Below, piece by piece: positions 6,971 to 12,923 of a stretch of DNA of 12,923 nucleotides. The notes under the pieces were generated by a model. That model did no database searches and was not told the DNA's origin. It saw only the letters and a program-made list of their open reading frames with translations. The position numbers were made by a program, and so were the translations under genes. Each line of letters opens with the position of its first letter. Within the stretch, counting starts at the first letter, position 1. Source of the DNA: Candidatus Sifarchaeum subterraneum (GTDB lineage: Archaea; Asgardarchaeota; Sifarchaeia; Sifarchaeales; Sifarchaeaceae); NCBI GenBank assembly GCA_016292335.1, contig JAECRX010000027.1, forward strand, positions 1-12,923, read 5' to 3'.

Positions 6971-7801
6971 GTGAGACGAATTTTTTTGTGGTCACTTGGA
7001 GCAAGTACGTTTGTGGGTTACGAAGAAGGTTTACAATCATTTATTTCTCTAGTTGAAATTGCTAATTTTGATCATGTGGAACTGAAATTTGAATGGCCCA
7101 TTCTGGATATTGAAAATTTTACTGGAAAAGATGTTAAGAAGATAAATGATCTACTAGGAACAACAGATATTGGTTTACTTGTGCATGCTCCCTATCTAGA
7201 AATAAATTTGGCTAGCTTCAATGAACCCATAAGAAAAATATCCGTAAATGTTGTTAAAAAGTGTATTCGAATTGCCAGCCTTTTAGGATCACATGCAGTT
7301 ACCATTCATGCTGGAAAAATACATGAGGTGTATTCAAAGCGTTTTTATGAAAGAGCATTCAATTTAGCACAAAATTCGATTTCGTCATGTCTTCGTACCG
7401 CAGAAGACTATGGTGTAGGAATTGGAATAGAAAATGAGAAAAAAGGAGCAACTTACTACTTATTTCCAACGAGTTATGAGTTGCTTGAATTCGTGGAGTC
7501 TTTCCATGCATTTGAAAATGTGGGGATTGTGTATGACATAGGACATGCCAACACCGTTGGAGCAGATCTCGTGACTTTTTTTGAAATGACGCAAGAAAGA
7601 ATAATAAGTATTCATCTCCACGATAACAATGGGATTACAGACAGTCATATGACATTTGGAAAAGGAAATATTGATTTCGAGCTACTTATAAAGAACATTT
7701 TACGAAAATTCAGAGCTCCTGTGACGCTACAAATCTATGATAAAAATGGACTGCTGGCTAGCAAAAAGATGATTGAGAAATGGAGAAGAACTTATTTTTG
7801 A
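6971..7801 (+). CDS. TIM-barrel sugar-phosphate isomerase/endonuclease IV-like protein
   Basis: A 276-residue member of the xylose isomerase-like TIM-barrel superfamily (AP endonuclease 2 fold). Barrel strands and likely metal ligands occur in order: LLVHAPY (H72), AVTIHAG (H113), IGIENE (E154), VYDIGHAN (D189, H192), SIHLHDN (H215, H217) and DSHMTFGKGNID (H226). This set suits the isomerase/epimerase branch as well as endonuclease IV; the latter is usually longer in its DNA-binding loops. The GTG at 6971 starts just before the first strand; a TTG at 6938 would overlap the previous gene by 23 bases and adds a charged tail. Neither has a strong ribosome binding site, consistent with coupling to the upstream inositol-1-phosphate synthase gene. 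That pairing suggests an inositol- or sugar-phosphate substrate, as in IolE/IolI-type enzymes, but this is inference. The fold is nearly sure, the substrate unknown. Confidence 0.82.
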   Translation: MRRIFLWSLGASTFVGYEEGLQSFISLVEIANFDHVELKFEWPILDIENFTGKDVKKINDLLGTTDIGLLVHAPYLEINLASFNEPIRKISVNVVKKCIRIASLLGSHAVTIHAGKIHEVYSKRFYERAFNLAQNSISSCLRTAEDYGVGIGIENEKKGATYYLFPTSYELLEFVESFHAFENVGIVYDIGHANTVGADLVTFFEMTQERIISIHLHDNNGITDSHMTFGKGNIDFELLIKNILRKFRAPVTLQIYDKNGLLASKKMIEKWRRTYF

Positions 7802-7923
7802 ATCTTTAAACAACTCTTATTTTTCGTTCATGCACATTTTAAAACTATCGCTGGCAGTCCTTAATTAATAAATTATTTTAATCCGAGTCACTATCTTTAT
7901 TGATTAAAAATACTGAAGGCAAG

Positions 7924-8361
7924 ATGAATTTGCAATTTGAATTTGGTTTGACACCTTTAAATTCGATTCTCCTGGCATTAATAGGTGCTGGTGGAGTGTT
8001 CCTATTATTAAGACTACTTAAAATGATGCAAAAGCGACAGCAACAGAAAGTTATTTTTCAAGAAAAGATTTTAAAAGCCTATCTCAAAAAATCAGTTCCA
8101 GCAAAATATGGCAAATGTAGTAAATGTCAAGTACCCTTCAGATTAAATGAAAAAAAAGATAATGATCCAAGATTTGTCATCTATAAAGAACATGAAGATC
8201 AAGCAATTGCTCAAGCAATTGCTCTTGAGAAATTTCCCAAAAGTTTAGAAAACAAAGTTAGACAGATACTAGTAGAAAGCAAAGATCCAGACGAACCGTT
8301 TGTCAATTTTGCAAGAGTCATATGCCTAGATTGTAGCAAAATTGACGTTGTAAAGCTATAA
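7924..8361 (+). CDS. membrane-anchored protein with two cysteine pairs, unknown
   Basis: A 145-residue protein. After about ten residues comes one membrane helix (12-33, SILLALIGAGGVFLLLRLL), then a basic, glutamine-rich helical linker (MMQKRQQQK) and a soluble domain with CSKC (65-68) and CLDC (134-137), spaced about 65 residues apart, which could jointly bind one zinc. The positive residues after the helix predict a cytoplasmic domain. The ATG at 7924 has GAAGG four bases ahead and is preferred over an in-frame TTG at 7900. An AT-rich stretch at 7865-7882 may hold its promoter. The gene codes for a small tandem repeat, AIAQAIA, built from a repeated 12-base unit. I do not recognise the family. 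It lies between the inositol operon and the ferredoxin/reductase pair, with 145 bases before the latter. Confidence 0.65.
   Translation: MNLQFEFGLTPLNSILLALIGAGGVFLLLRLLKMMQKRQQQKVIFQEKILKAYLKKSVPAKYGKCSKCQVPFRLNEKKDNDPRFVIYKEHEDQAIAQAIALEKFPKSLENKVRQILVESKDPDEPFVNFARVICLDCSKIDVVKL
8201..8224 (+). repeat. two tandem copies of AAGCAATTGCTC inside a gene
   Basis: Copies at 8201-8212 and 8213-8224 are identical, and each contains the palindrome AGCAATTGCT. In frame they encode the local repeat QAIAQAIA. Likely a slipped-strand duplication within the coding sequence. Confidence 0.7.
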
Positions 8362-8506
8362 AAAGTGAGCATCACTAATCAACATATATTGTGTAAAAAG
8401 TTCTCGTCTAATAAATCTCCCCTCAAAAAAATATTATGGCCAAATAAATGGCAAAGTCACAGAAGACGAGTGTCATATTGAAACAACCCCATTACAGGTG
8501 TGATTT

Positions 8507-8677
8507 TTGAAAATCAACAAGGCACTTTGTGGTTTATGTTTTGGATGTGCATCTGTTTGCCCTATTGATGCCTTAGTTGCAGATGATAAAGAAATAATTG
8601 TAACCGCGATATGTAATAATTGTGGCGTCTGCGCAAAAATTTGCCCTATAGGAGCAATTAAAATTGACGAAACTTAG
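8507..8677 (+). CDS. small 2[4Fe-4S] ferredoxin
   Basis: A 56-residue protein with two perfect CxxCxxCxxxCP cluster motifs: C8, C11, C14, C18 and C36, C39, C42, C46. This is the length and spacing of clostridial-type bacterial/archaeal ferredoxins that carry low-potential electrons. It starts at a TTG with GGTG six bases upstream and ends at TAG 8675-8677. Its last 14 bases overlap the start of the geranylgeranyl reductase gene, so the two are translationally coupled. In methanogenic archaea a ferredoxin encoded beside geranylgeranyl reductase has been shown to supply it with electrons for lipid saturation, and that role is the natural reading here. The cluster motifs make the assignment nearly certain; the partnership is inference from position. 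Confidence 0.93.
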   Translation: MKINKALCGLCFGCASVCPIDALVADDKEIIVTAICNNCGVCAKICPIGAIKIDET

Positions 8678-9884
8678 TGTTGATATTGCAATTGTTGGTG
8701 CTGGACCAGCTGGAACTTCAACTGCTATTGCTGCTGCTAAAAAAGGAGTAAATACGTTAATTTTGGAGAGGAAAACTAATCCAGGAATTCCTGTCCAATG
8801 TGGAGAAGCTATTGGCAAGACCGGGCCAGGTATAGCTGAAATAGGAATTCCTGAAAATTGTATTATTAATCCAATACGTGGTTTCCGGGTGTACTCTCCT
8901 AGTGGTATTGCCGTTGACTTCGCGAAAGATGAAATAGATGGTTACATCATTGATAGAAGAGTTTTTGACAAAGAATTGTTAGTAGAAGCGGTTGAAGCAG
9001 GCTCAGAGGTCCTCGTTGGAACTAACGTAGTGGATTTGAAATATAAAGAAGGAACTGTTAGTCATTTGATTGCCAAGAAGATGGGAGAAAAAATTGAAAT
9101 AAATGCGAAAGTTGTGGTAGGGGCCGATGGGGTAAATAGCATTGTCGCTAAAAAAACAGGTCTAAGAAAGAACATCAAAGCCATTGATCTTGACACTTCC
9201 GTTGGTTATGAGATGATAAACGTTGAAGTAGATGATTTGGAACTAATGGAATTTTATACTGGTCAAAATATTGCTCCAAGGGGATATGTTTGGATATTTC
9301 CAAAAGGCGAAAATAGGGCGAATGTTGGAATTGGAGTTGGCATGCAAGATAAGTTTGCATCAAAAACAGCTTATGAGTACTTGAACGATTTCATCAAAAA
9401 TCATCCGATAGGTTCAAAAAAATGTGCTAAGGGAAAGATCATAGAAATTAGAATAGGTGCAATACCTCTTGGGGGCCCAAACAAGAAAAATATTGCTGAT
9501 GGGGTTATTTTAGTAGGTGATGCAGCAGGGCAAGTTCATCCAATTACTGGAGGCGGAATGGGATACTCTATAGTTTGTGGAAGTATTGCTGGAAATGTAG
9601 CAGCAGATTGCATTAATGAGGGCGATGTAAGTGAAAAGAAAATAGCTGCATATGAAGAACAGTGGAGAGAACGTTATGGTTATGAATTCCGGCAAGCTTT
9701 GAAACTTAGGAAAGCACTGGAAAAAGCTTCAGATAAACAATTAGACGAATTAGCCAAAATTTTGACGGGTGAACTACTTGTAGGGATTTCATCTGGGGAG
9801 AAAATTAGTAAGAAAAAGATTGCTAAAATTATAATCAAACGTCCCGGATTATGGAAACTCCTCGGGGACTATTTACTTGCCTAA
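8664..9884 (+). CDS. geranylgeranyl reductase family FAD-dependent protein
   Basis: A 406-residue flavoprotein that in archaea saturates the double bonds of geranylgeranyl chains in ether lipids (digeranylgeranylglycerophospholipid reductase). Seen in order: the FAD-binding VDIAIVGAGPAG (6-17), the loop PVQCGEAIG (43-51) with the cysteine typical of this family, VVGADGVNS (151-159), the substrate-site signature YVWIFPKG (208-215), and VILVGDAAGQVHPITGGGMG (281-300). Length matches archaeal enzymes of about 390-410 residues. The start is a TTG at 8664 inside the end of the ferredoxin gene, with GGAG ahead of it; the encoded protein then begins just before the FAD strand. The next gene follows after 200 bases and is probably a separate unit. 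Related enzymes act on free geranylgeranyl diphosphate or menaquinone side chains, so the exact substrate is not fixed by sequence alone. Confidence 0.92.
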   Translation: MTKLSVDIAIVGAGPAGTSTAIAAAKKGVNTLILERKTNPGIPVQCGEAIGKTGPGIAEIGIPENCIINPIRGFRVYSPSGIAVDFAKDEIDGYIIDRRVFDKELLVEAVEAGSEVLVGTNVVDLKYKEGTVSHLIAKKMGEKIEINAKVVVGADGVNSIVAKKTGLRKNIKAIDLDTSVGYEMINVEVDDLELMEFYTGQNIAPRGYVWIFPKGENRANVGIGVGMQDKFASKTAYEYLNDFIKNHPIGSKKCAKGKIIEIRIGAIPLGGPNKKNIADGVILVGDAAGQVHPITGGGMGYSIVCGSIAGNVAADCINEGDVSEKKIAAYEEQWRERYGYEFRQALKLRKALEKASDKQLDELAKILTGELLVGISSGEKISKKKIAKIIIKRPGLWKLLGDYLLA

Positions 9885-9908
9885 ATATGGGAACGCAACA
9901 AACTTCAT

Positions 9909-9963
9909 GCACCACCATCGGACAACTAAGATAGACCTTAAGACCCGCAGTTCCTATGGTGGG
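9909..9963 (+). other. stem with a long loop in the gap before the AlaX-like gene
   Basis: CCACCATCGG and CCTATGGTGG can pair over nine of ten positions around about 33 bases. It lies in the 200-base gap between geranylgeranyl reductase and the AlaX-like gene. No T run follows, so it is not a clear terminator. An 83-codon open frame over this gap (9877-10128) has no protein-like features. Confidence 0.3.
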
Positions 9964-10084
9964 ATATCTCTACCAAAGACTTATCGAAATCAAGTGTCTA
10001 AAACGTTGCTGAATCCCGCAATTCATCATATTCACACGTTGGTGCGTCCTCTCGCTCAATATTTTTATAGAAAAGGGGATTTAA

Positions 10085-11365
10085 ATGAAACTTGGAGAAC
10101 TGAAAACCGAACTCTTGTATCTTTCTGATGCACATCTTTATGAATTTGATGCAAACATATTGAAAATCATTGATATTGATGAAGAAAATGCATATTTTAT
10201 CTTAAACAGGACAGCATTCTTCCCGCAGGGTGGCGGACAACCTGCTGACCATGGATTAATTATATCCACAGAGGGTAAGGCAAAGGTAGTAGATGTGCAA
10301 GAAAAAGAAGGGGATGTTTACCACAAAGTCAAAATTCTTGAGGGAACTTTCAAGGAGAATGATGCAATTCGAGGGAAAATTGACGCTACCAGACGACTCA
10401 AATTTATGAGAGCACATAGCGGTTCTCATCTGCTTTTTGGAGCTATAAAAGCGGTTCTTGGCCATATTGAATATGCAGGCTTTGAAATTTCTGAGGATAA
10501 GATCAGGATGGATATACAATATCCTGGTAAAGTTACAAAAGAGGTACTTGATAAAGCAGAAATATTGGCGAATAAAGTTATGATAGAAGACAGACCAATG
10601 AAAACATATACTATTACCACCAAAGAAGCCATAGAGAAGTTCGGAGAAGAATTGTCTTTTGCAAAAGAACTTCCAGATGAAATACTGCGAATCGTTGAGA
10701 TACCAGAATGGGATATTGCTGCTTGTTCAGGAACTCATTGTCTGTCGTCAGGAATGGTGAGGATGATCAAGATTATTGGATCCTACAGACTTCAAGAAAA
10801 TGTAGAAAGAGTTGAATTCTTAGTTGGCGAACAAGCGATCCTAAATGCCTTACGAAGTCTAAAAGAGTTAGATAACATATCCAAACAATTACAAGTGGAA
10901 AAAGGCAATATTATCCGAGAAATAGGGCGCATAAAAAAAGAACTTGAGACTCTCCAAAAAGAAAATATAAAGCTAAGAAAAGAAATGGCGGGATATAAAC
11001 TTCAAGACTTGGTAGAAAAGGAACAGGAACAAGTTGGGGACTATAAATTAGTCGTTGGAGAAGTGCCTATGCTTTCTACCAAGGAAATTGTAGCTTTTGT
11101 TAAGGAGACGTGTTTGAAAGATAGAAACCTAATTTTAGTTGTTGGAAGTTATGAAAAAAGTGCGTACATCGTTGGAGGACTTGGAGAAGATGTAAAAGGA
11201 GCAGTAAATATTTCAGAAATCATACATGAAGCTGCACAAGAATTGGGAGGTAGAGGTGGAGGTGGCCCGACTTTAGCGCAAGGTGGGGGGCCAATGAAAG
11301 TAAAATTGAAAGATGCTTTAAGCCTCGCAAAATCTAAAATCAAGCAAAAAATTTTAGGGAAATAA
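10085..11365 (+). CDS. alaX: AlaX-like alanyl-tRNA editing protein, long form with DHHA1 domain
   Basis: A free-standing homologue of the editing half of alanyl-tRNA synthetase that hydrolyses Ser-tRNA(Ala) or Gly-tRNA(Ala) in the cytoplasm. The 426 residues comprise an N-terminal barrel with TAFFPQGGGQPADHG (43-57), the zinc/catalytic site made of HSGSH (111-115) and CSGTH (214-218), then a coiled coil (about 255-305, rich in K and E) and a C-terminal DHHA1 domain ending with GGRGGGGPTLAQGGG (388-402), the glycine-rich tRNA-contact motif. All four zinc ligands are present, so it should be active. No synthetase catalytic core is attached, which distinguishes it from AlaRS. The ATG at 10085 has AAGGGG seven bases ahead. 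It is followed by a convergent gene after 17 bases. Product is secure; AlaX-L is the appropriate subtype. Confidence 0.93.
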   Translation: MKLGELKTELLYLSDAHLYEFDANILKIIDIDEENAYFILNRTAFFPQGGGQPADHGLIISTEGKAKVVDVQEKEGDVYHKVKILEGTFKENDAIRGKIDATRRLKFMRAHSGSHLLFGAIKAVLGHIEYAGFEISEDKIRMDIQYPGKVTKEVLDKAEILANKVMIEDRPMKTYTITTKEAIEKFGEELSFAKELPDEILRIVEIPEWDIAACSGTHCLSSGMVRMIKIIGSYRLQENVERVEFLVGEQAILNALRSLKELDNISKQLQVEKGNIIREIGRIKKELETLQKENIKLRKEMAGYKLQDLVEKEQEQVGDYKLVVGEVPMLSTKEIVAFVKETCLKDRNLILVVGSYEKSAYIVGGLGEDVKGAVNISEIIHEAAQELGGRGGGGPTLAQGGGPMKVKLKDALSLAKSKIKQKILGK

Positions 11366-11382
11366 TGATCTATCCAAAAAGA

Positions 11383-11952
11383 TTAGTGTATAGACACGAT
11401 AAATGCATTGCCGAATTTTTCAATGATCTCGTCTACAGTAAGTGAAAAATGGTCTAAAAGGAGTGGTTCCTGTTCAAGTGTTGAAATTTCAATTTTATCA
11501 AGATCAACACCTATTTGATCCGCTATTTCTGCTAAAATAACCATGAATCGGATCGTTCCGGGTGTTTCAATTGGAATTTTCGCTCCAGGGCCAAATCCTA
11601 ACTTAAAATACAGTTTTTGTATTTCAACTGGTTCTTCTCCTTCTCCCAAAAATTTAAGTATTTCATCTGAGAATTCATCGCTGACTTCATCGATTTCTTT
11701 CTTTTCACTAATTGCTTTTGAAGAAAGTTTGTAGAGTTGAAATTGAACTTCTAGAGCAAAGGCTTCCAAGGAAGTATCTTTTGGAACTATTATTCTGTCT
11801 TTTTCTATTTTTGCATTAATTTCTCCACGCCGAATGGCCTCCATGAGAGCAAATATAACATCACTATCATCCCTTCCAGTTTGATCCACTATTTGGTTGA
11901 TGACATCGTCAAGTGTAAATTCTGTAATCTCTTTTTTGTTCTTTTCTTGCAT
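11383..11952 (-). CDS. unrecognised protein with winged-helix-like N-terminus and ubiquitin-like C-terminus
   Basis: An acidic 189-residue protein. Residues 10-58 (LDDVINQIVDQTG..., then RRGEINAKIEKDRIIVPKD) read as helices followed by a hairpin, like a winged helix. A helical acidic linker (80-110) follows. Residues 112-188 fit the ubiquitin-like pattern: strand KLYFKLGF, strand AKIPIET, helix TIRFMVILAEIADQIGVD, strand KIEIS, LLLDHFSLTVDEIIEKFG and closing strand AFIVSIH. The C-terminus lacks the diglycine tail of conjugated modifiers. The ATG at 11952 has GGGTGG just upstream and is preferred over an in-frame TTG at 11991. A TATA-like box lies at 11990-11997. Its end converges with the AlaX-like gene. 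I do not know the family; the fold is an inference from pattern only, but coding status is strong. Confidence 0.75.
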   Translation of the reverse strand: MQEKNKKEITEFTLDDVINQIVDQTGRDDSDVIFALMEAIRRGEINAKIEKDRIIVPKDTSLEAFALEVQFQLYKLSSKAISEKKEIDEVSDEFSDEILKFLGEGEEPVEIQKLYFKLGFGPGAKIPIETPGTIRFMVILAEIADQIGVDLDKIEISTLEQEPLLLDHFSLTVDEIIEKFGNAFIVSIH

Positions 11953-11989
11953 GTTACCACCCAAATATGATAATTGACTATCTCTTAAC

Positions 11990-11997
11990 AAATATAG
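11990..11997 (-). promoter_or_regulatory. TATA-like box of the gene starting at 11952
   Basis: On the minus strand it reads CTATATTT, about 40 bases before the ATG at 11952. A start site some 25 bases on would give a short leader carrying the GGGTGG ribosome binding site. Confidence 0.4.
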
Positions 11998-12016
11998 TCT
12001 GATCTGAAATTAAAAA

Positions 12017-12036
12017 CATACTATTTGCATACTATT
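12017..12036 (-). promoter_or_regulatory. direct repeat of CATACTATT with 11-base period
   Basis: CATACTATT occurs at 12017-12025 and again at 12028-12036, so the copies recur on the same face of the helix. They lie 20-46 bases upstream of the TATA-like box for the gene starting at 11952, where an activator or repressor could bind. Confidence 0.35.
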
Positions 12037-12121
12037 CTAATGTTCTTCTTAAGTCATATCCTAGATCCATTAAAAATGAGACCTGTGCCCATACAATTCA
12101 AAAATTCGATGAAAATTGTCT

Positions 12122-12134
12122 TTATCATCGATAA
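12122..12134. other. small TTATC/GATAA hairpin downstream of the ATPase gene
   Basis: TTATC and GATAA pair around a 3-base loop, 20 bases beyond the ATPase stop. On the minus strand it could contribute to transcript ending, but there is no good T run, so this is weak. Confidence 0.2.
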
Positions 12135-12153
12135 GGATAATAGCCCTGATAAG

Positions 12154-12897
12154 TCAAATAAGCAATTTTTCGAGGTCTGATGGATTTCCTAACGCATCAA
12201 TTACTTCCACTGTGTTTAAGCCAACATTCGGGGGGCCATTAAAAATTGTTTTTCCATGATTGAGAACTATTAATTTTTCTCCCCAAGCCCGAATTAACTG
12301 ATGATTATGGGTAGAAAAAATGATAGTTATCCCTTTTTCAACTATTACTCTGTTAAGGAATTTCAATAAGGAGATTGTAGATGGCAGATCCAAATTTGCA
12401 AATGGTTCATCTAATATCAATAATTCTGGGCTCATAGCTAAAACACCAGCAATAGCTACTTTTTTCTTCTGACCAAAACTGAGCTCATAAGGGGAGGAAT
12501 ATGCATATCCTTCCATGCCTGCTTGCTGAAGAGCACTAGTTACGGTTTCATGAACTTCATTTTCTGAGAAGCCTAAGTTCCTTGGCCCAAAAGCTACATC
12601 TTCGTAAACAGTGGTTGCAAAAATTTGGTCATCGGGATTTTGAAATACAAATCCGACTTTCCGCCTTATTTCCTGTATAGTACGCTTCGATAATTCTTTT
12701 CCGAAGACCTTTATCTTTCCTTCAGAAGGTGTAATCAATCCAACAATCATCTTGAGAAGAGTGGTTTTACCTGCCCCATTTGGACCTGAAATGGCTAATC
12801 TGATACCTTTGGGGATGGAAAAAGTAATGCCATCCAAACAGAATCCATCAGATGTGTATTCAAACGAAACACCTTCAAACTCCACAACATAAGCCAT
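12154..12897 (-). CDS. ECF transporter ATPase, CbiO/EcfA type
   Basis: The ATP-hydrolysing subunit of an energy-coupling factor importer for a vitamin or metal ion. In 247 residues it shows Walker A GPNGAGKTTL (39-48), the Q-loop FQNPDDQIFATTVYEDVAFG that is diagnostic of the CbiO/EcfA group, signature LSFGQKKKVAIAG, Walker B LLILDEPFANLD and the switch STHN. All catalytic residues are in place. The ATG at 12897 follows, after three bases, a TGA at 12903-12901 that could end an upstream gene; that gene is off the window and would most likely be the transmembrane EcfT/CbiQ subunit. The neighbouring gene downstream on the same strand is 200 bases away and has its own promoter. The substrate cannot be told from the ATPase. 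Annotation as cbiO or ecfA depends on the missing partners. Confidence 0.93.
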   Translation of the reverse strand: MAYVVEFEGVSFEYTSDGFCLDGITFSIPKGIRLAISGPNGAGKTTLLKMIVGLITPSEGKIKVFGKELSKRTIQEIRRKVGFVFQNPDDQIFATTVYEDVAFGPRNLGFSENEVHETVTSALQQAGMEGYAYSSPYELSFGQKKKVAIAGVLAMSPELLILDEPFANLDLPSTISLLKFLNRVIVEKGITIIFSTHNHQLIRAWGEKLIVLNHGKTIFNGPPNVGLNTVEVIDALGNPSDLEKLLI

Positions 12898-12923
12898 TTT
12901 TCAAACACCAAAACATTGCTCCA

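Noticed and set aside
5272..8470. CTCGTC/GACGAG hexamer recurring near 5274, 5400, 5425, 8403 and 8465
   Set aside because: The number of occurrences is about what is expected for a hexamer counted on both strands of 12.9 kb, so no family of sites is claimed.
9877..10128. 83-codon frame between geranylgeranyl reductase and the AlaX-like gene
   Set aside because: Overlaps both flanking genes in another frame and lacks protein-like features.
1..12923. CRISPR arrays, toxin-antitoxin or defence genes
   Set aside because: No repeat-spacer pattern and no defence-type protein motifs were seen.

Overview
The window looks like part of an archaeal chromosome of low GC content. The evidence is a geranylgeranyl reductase paired with a dicluster ferredoxin (isoprenoid ether-lipid saturation), an archaeal-type inositol-1-phosphate synthase, a long AlaX-type trans-editing protein, a zinc-ribbon/Roadblock-like protein, TATA-like boxes close upstream of genes, and frequent TTG/GTG starts behind Shine-Dalgarno sequences. 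The Roadblock-like and possible ubiquitin-like proteins would suit an Asgard-type lineage, but this cannot be settled from the sequence and I hold it weakly.

Layout. 1-174: C-terminal tail of an unrecognised plus-strand gene. 203-2487 (minus): a two-gene operon of a multi-cysteine Tes/MJ0619-type radical SAM protein followed by a class I methyltransferase. 2656-2910 (plus): a small doubtful ORF. 2896-3648 (minus): zinc-ribbon protein with a Roadblock/LC7-like C-terminus. 3649-4573: a gene-poor stretch with a decayed methyltransferase C-terminus, a hairpin terminator and a perfect 15-bp inverted repeat. 4574-5134 (plus): PAP2-like membrane protein. 5135-5871: a second long non-coding stretch with a GC-rich cluster of hairpins that may be an RNA gene. 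5872-7801 (plus): inositol-1-phosphate synthase and a TIM-barrel isomerase/endonuclease IV-like protein, 10 bp apart. 7924-8361 (plus): membrane-anchored cysteine-pair protein. 8507-9884 (plus): a 56-residue 2[4Fe-4S] ferredoxin overlapping geranylgeranyl reductase. 10085-11365 (plus): AlaX-like alanyl-tRNA editing protein. 11383-11952 (minus): unrecognised protein with a possible winged-helix N-terminus and ubiquitin-like C-terminus, convergent with AlaX. 12154-12897 (minus): CbiO/EcfA-type ATPase of an ECF transporter, continuing an operon that runs off the window.

How the genes fit together. Several genes point to membrane-lipid synthesis: inositol-1-phosphate synthase supplies the inositol head group of archaetidylinositol, the ferredoxin-reductase pair saturates geranylgeranyl chains, the PAP2-like protein belongs to a family of lipid-phosphate phosphatases, and the radical SAM protein is related to the family containing tetraether synthase. 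The radical SAM/methyltransferase operon is the best candidate for an undescribed pathway. The rest (tRNA quality control, vitamin or metal uptake, Roadblock protein) is ordinary housekeeping or unassigned.
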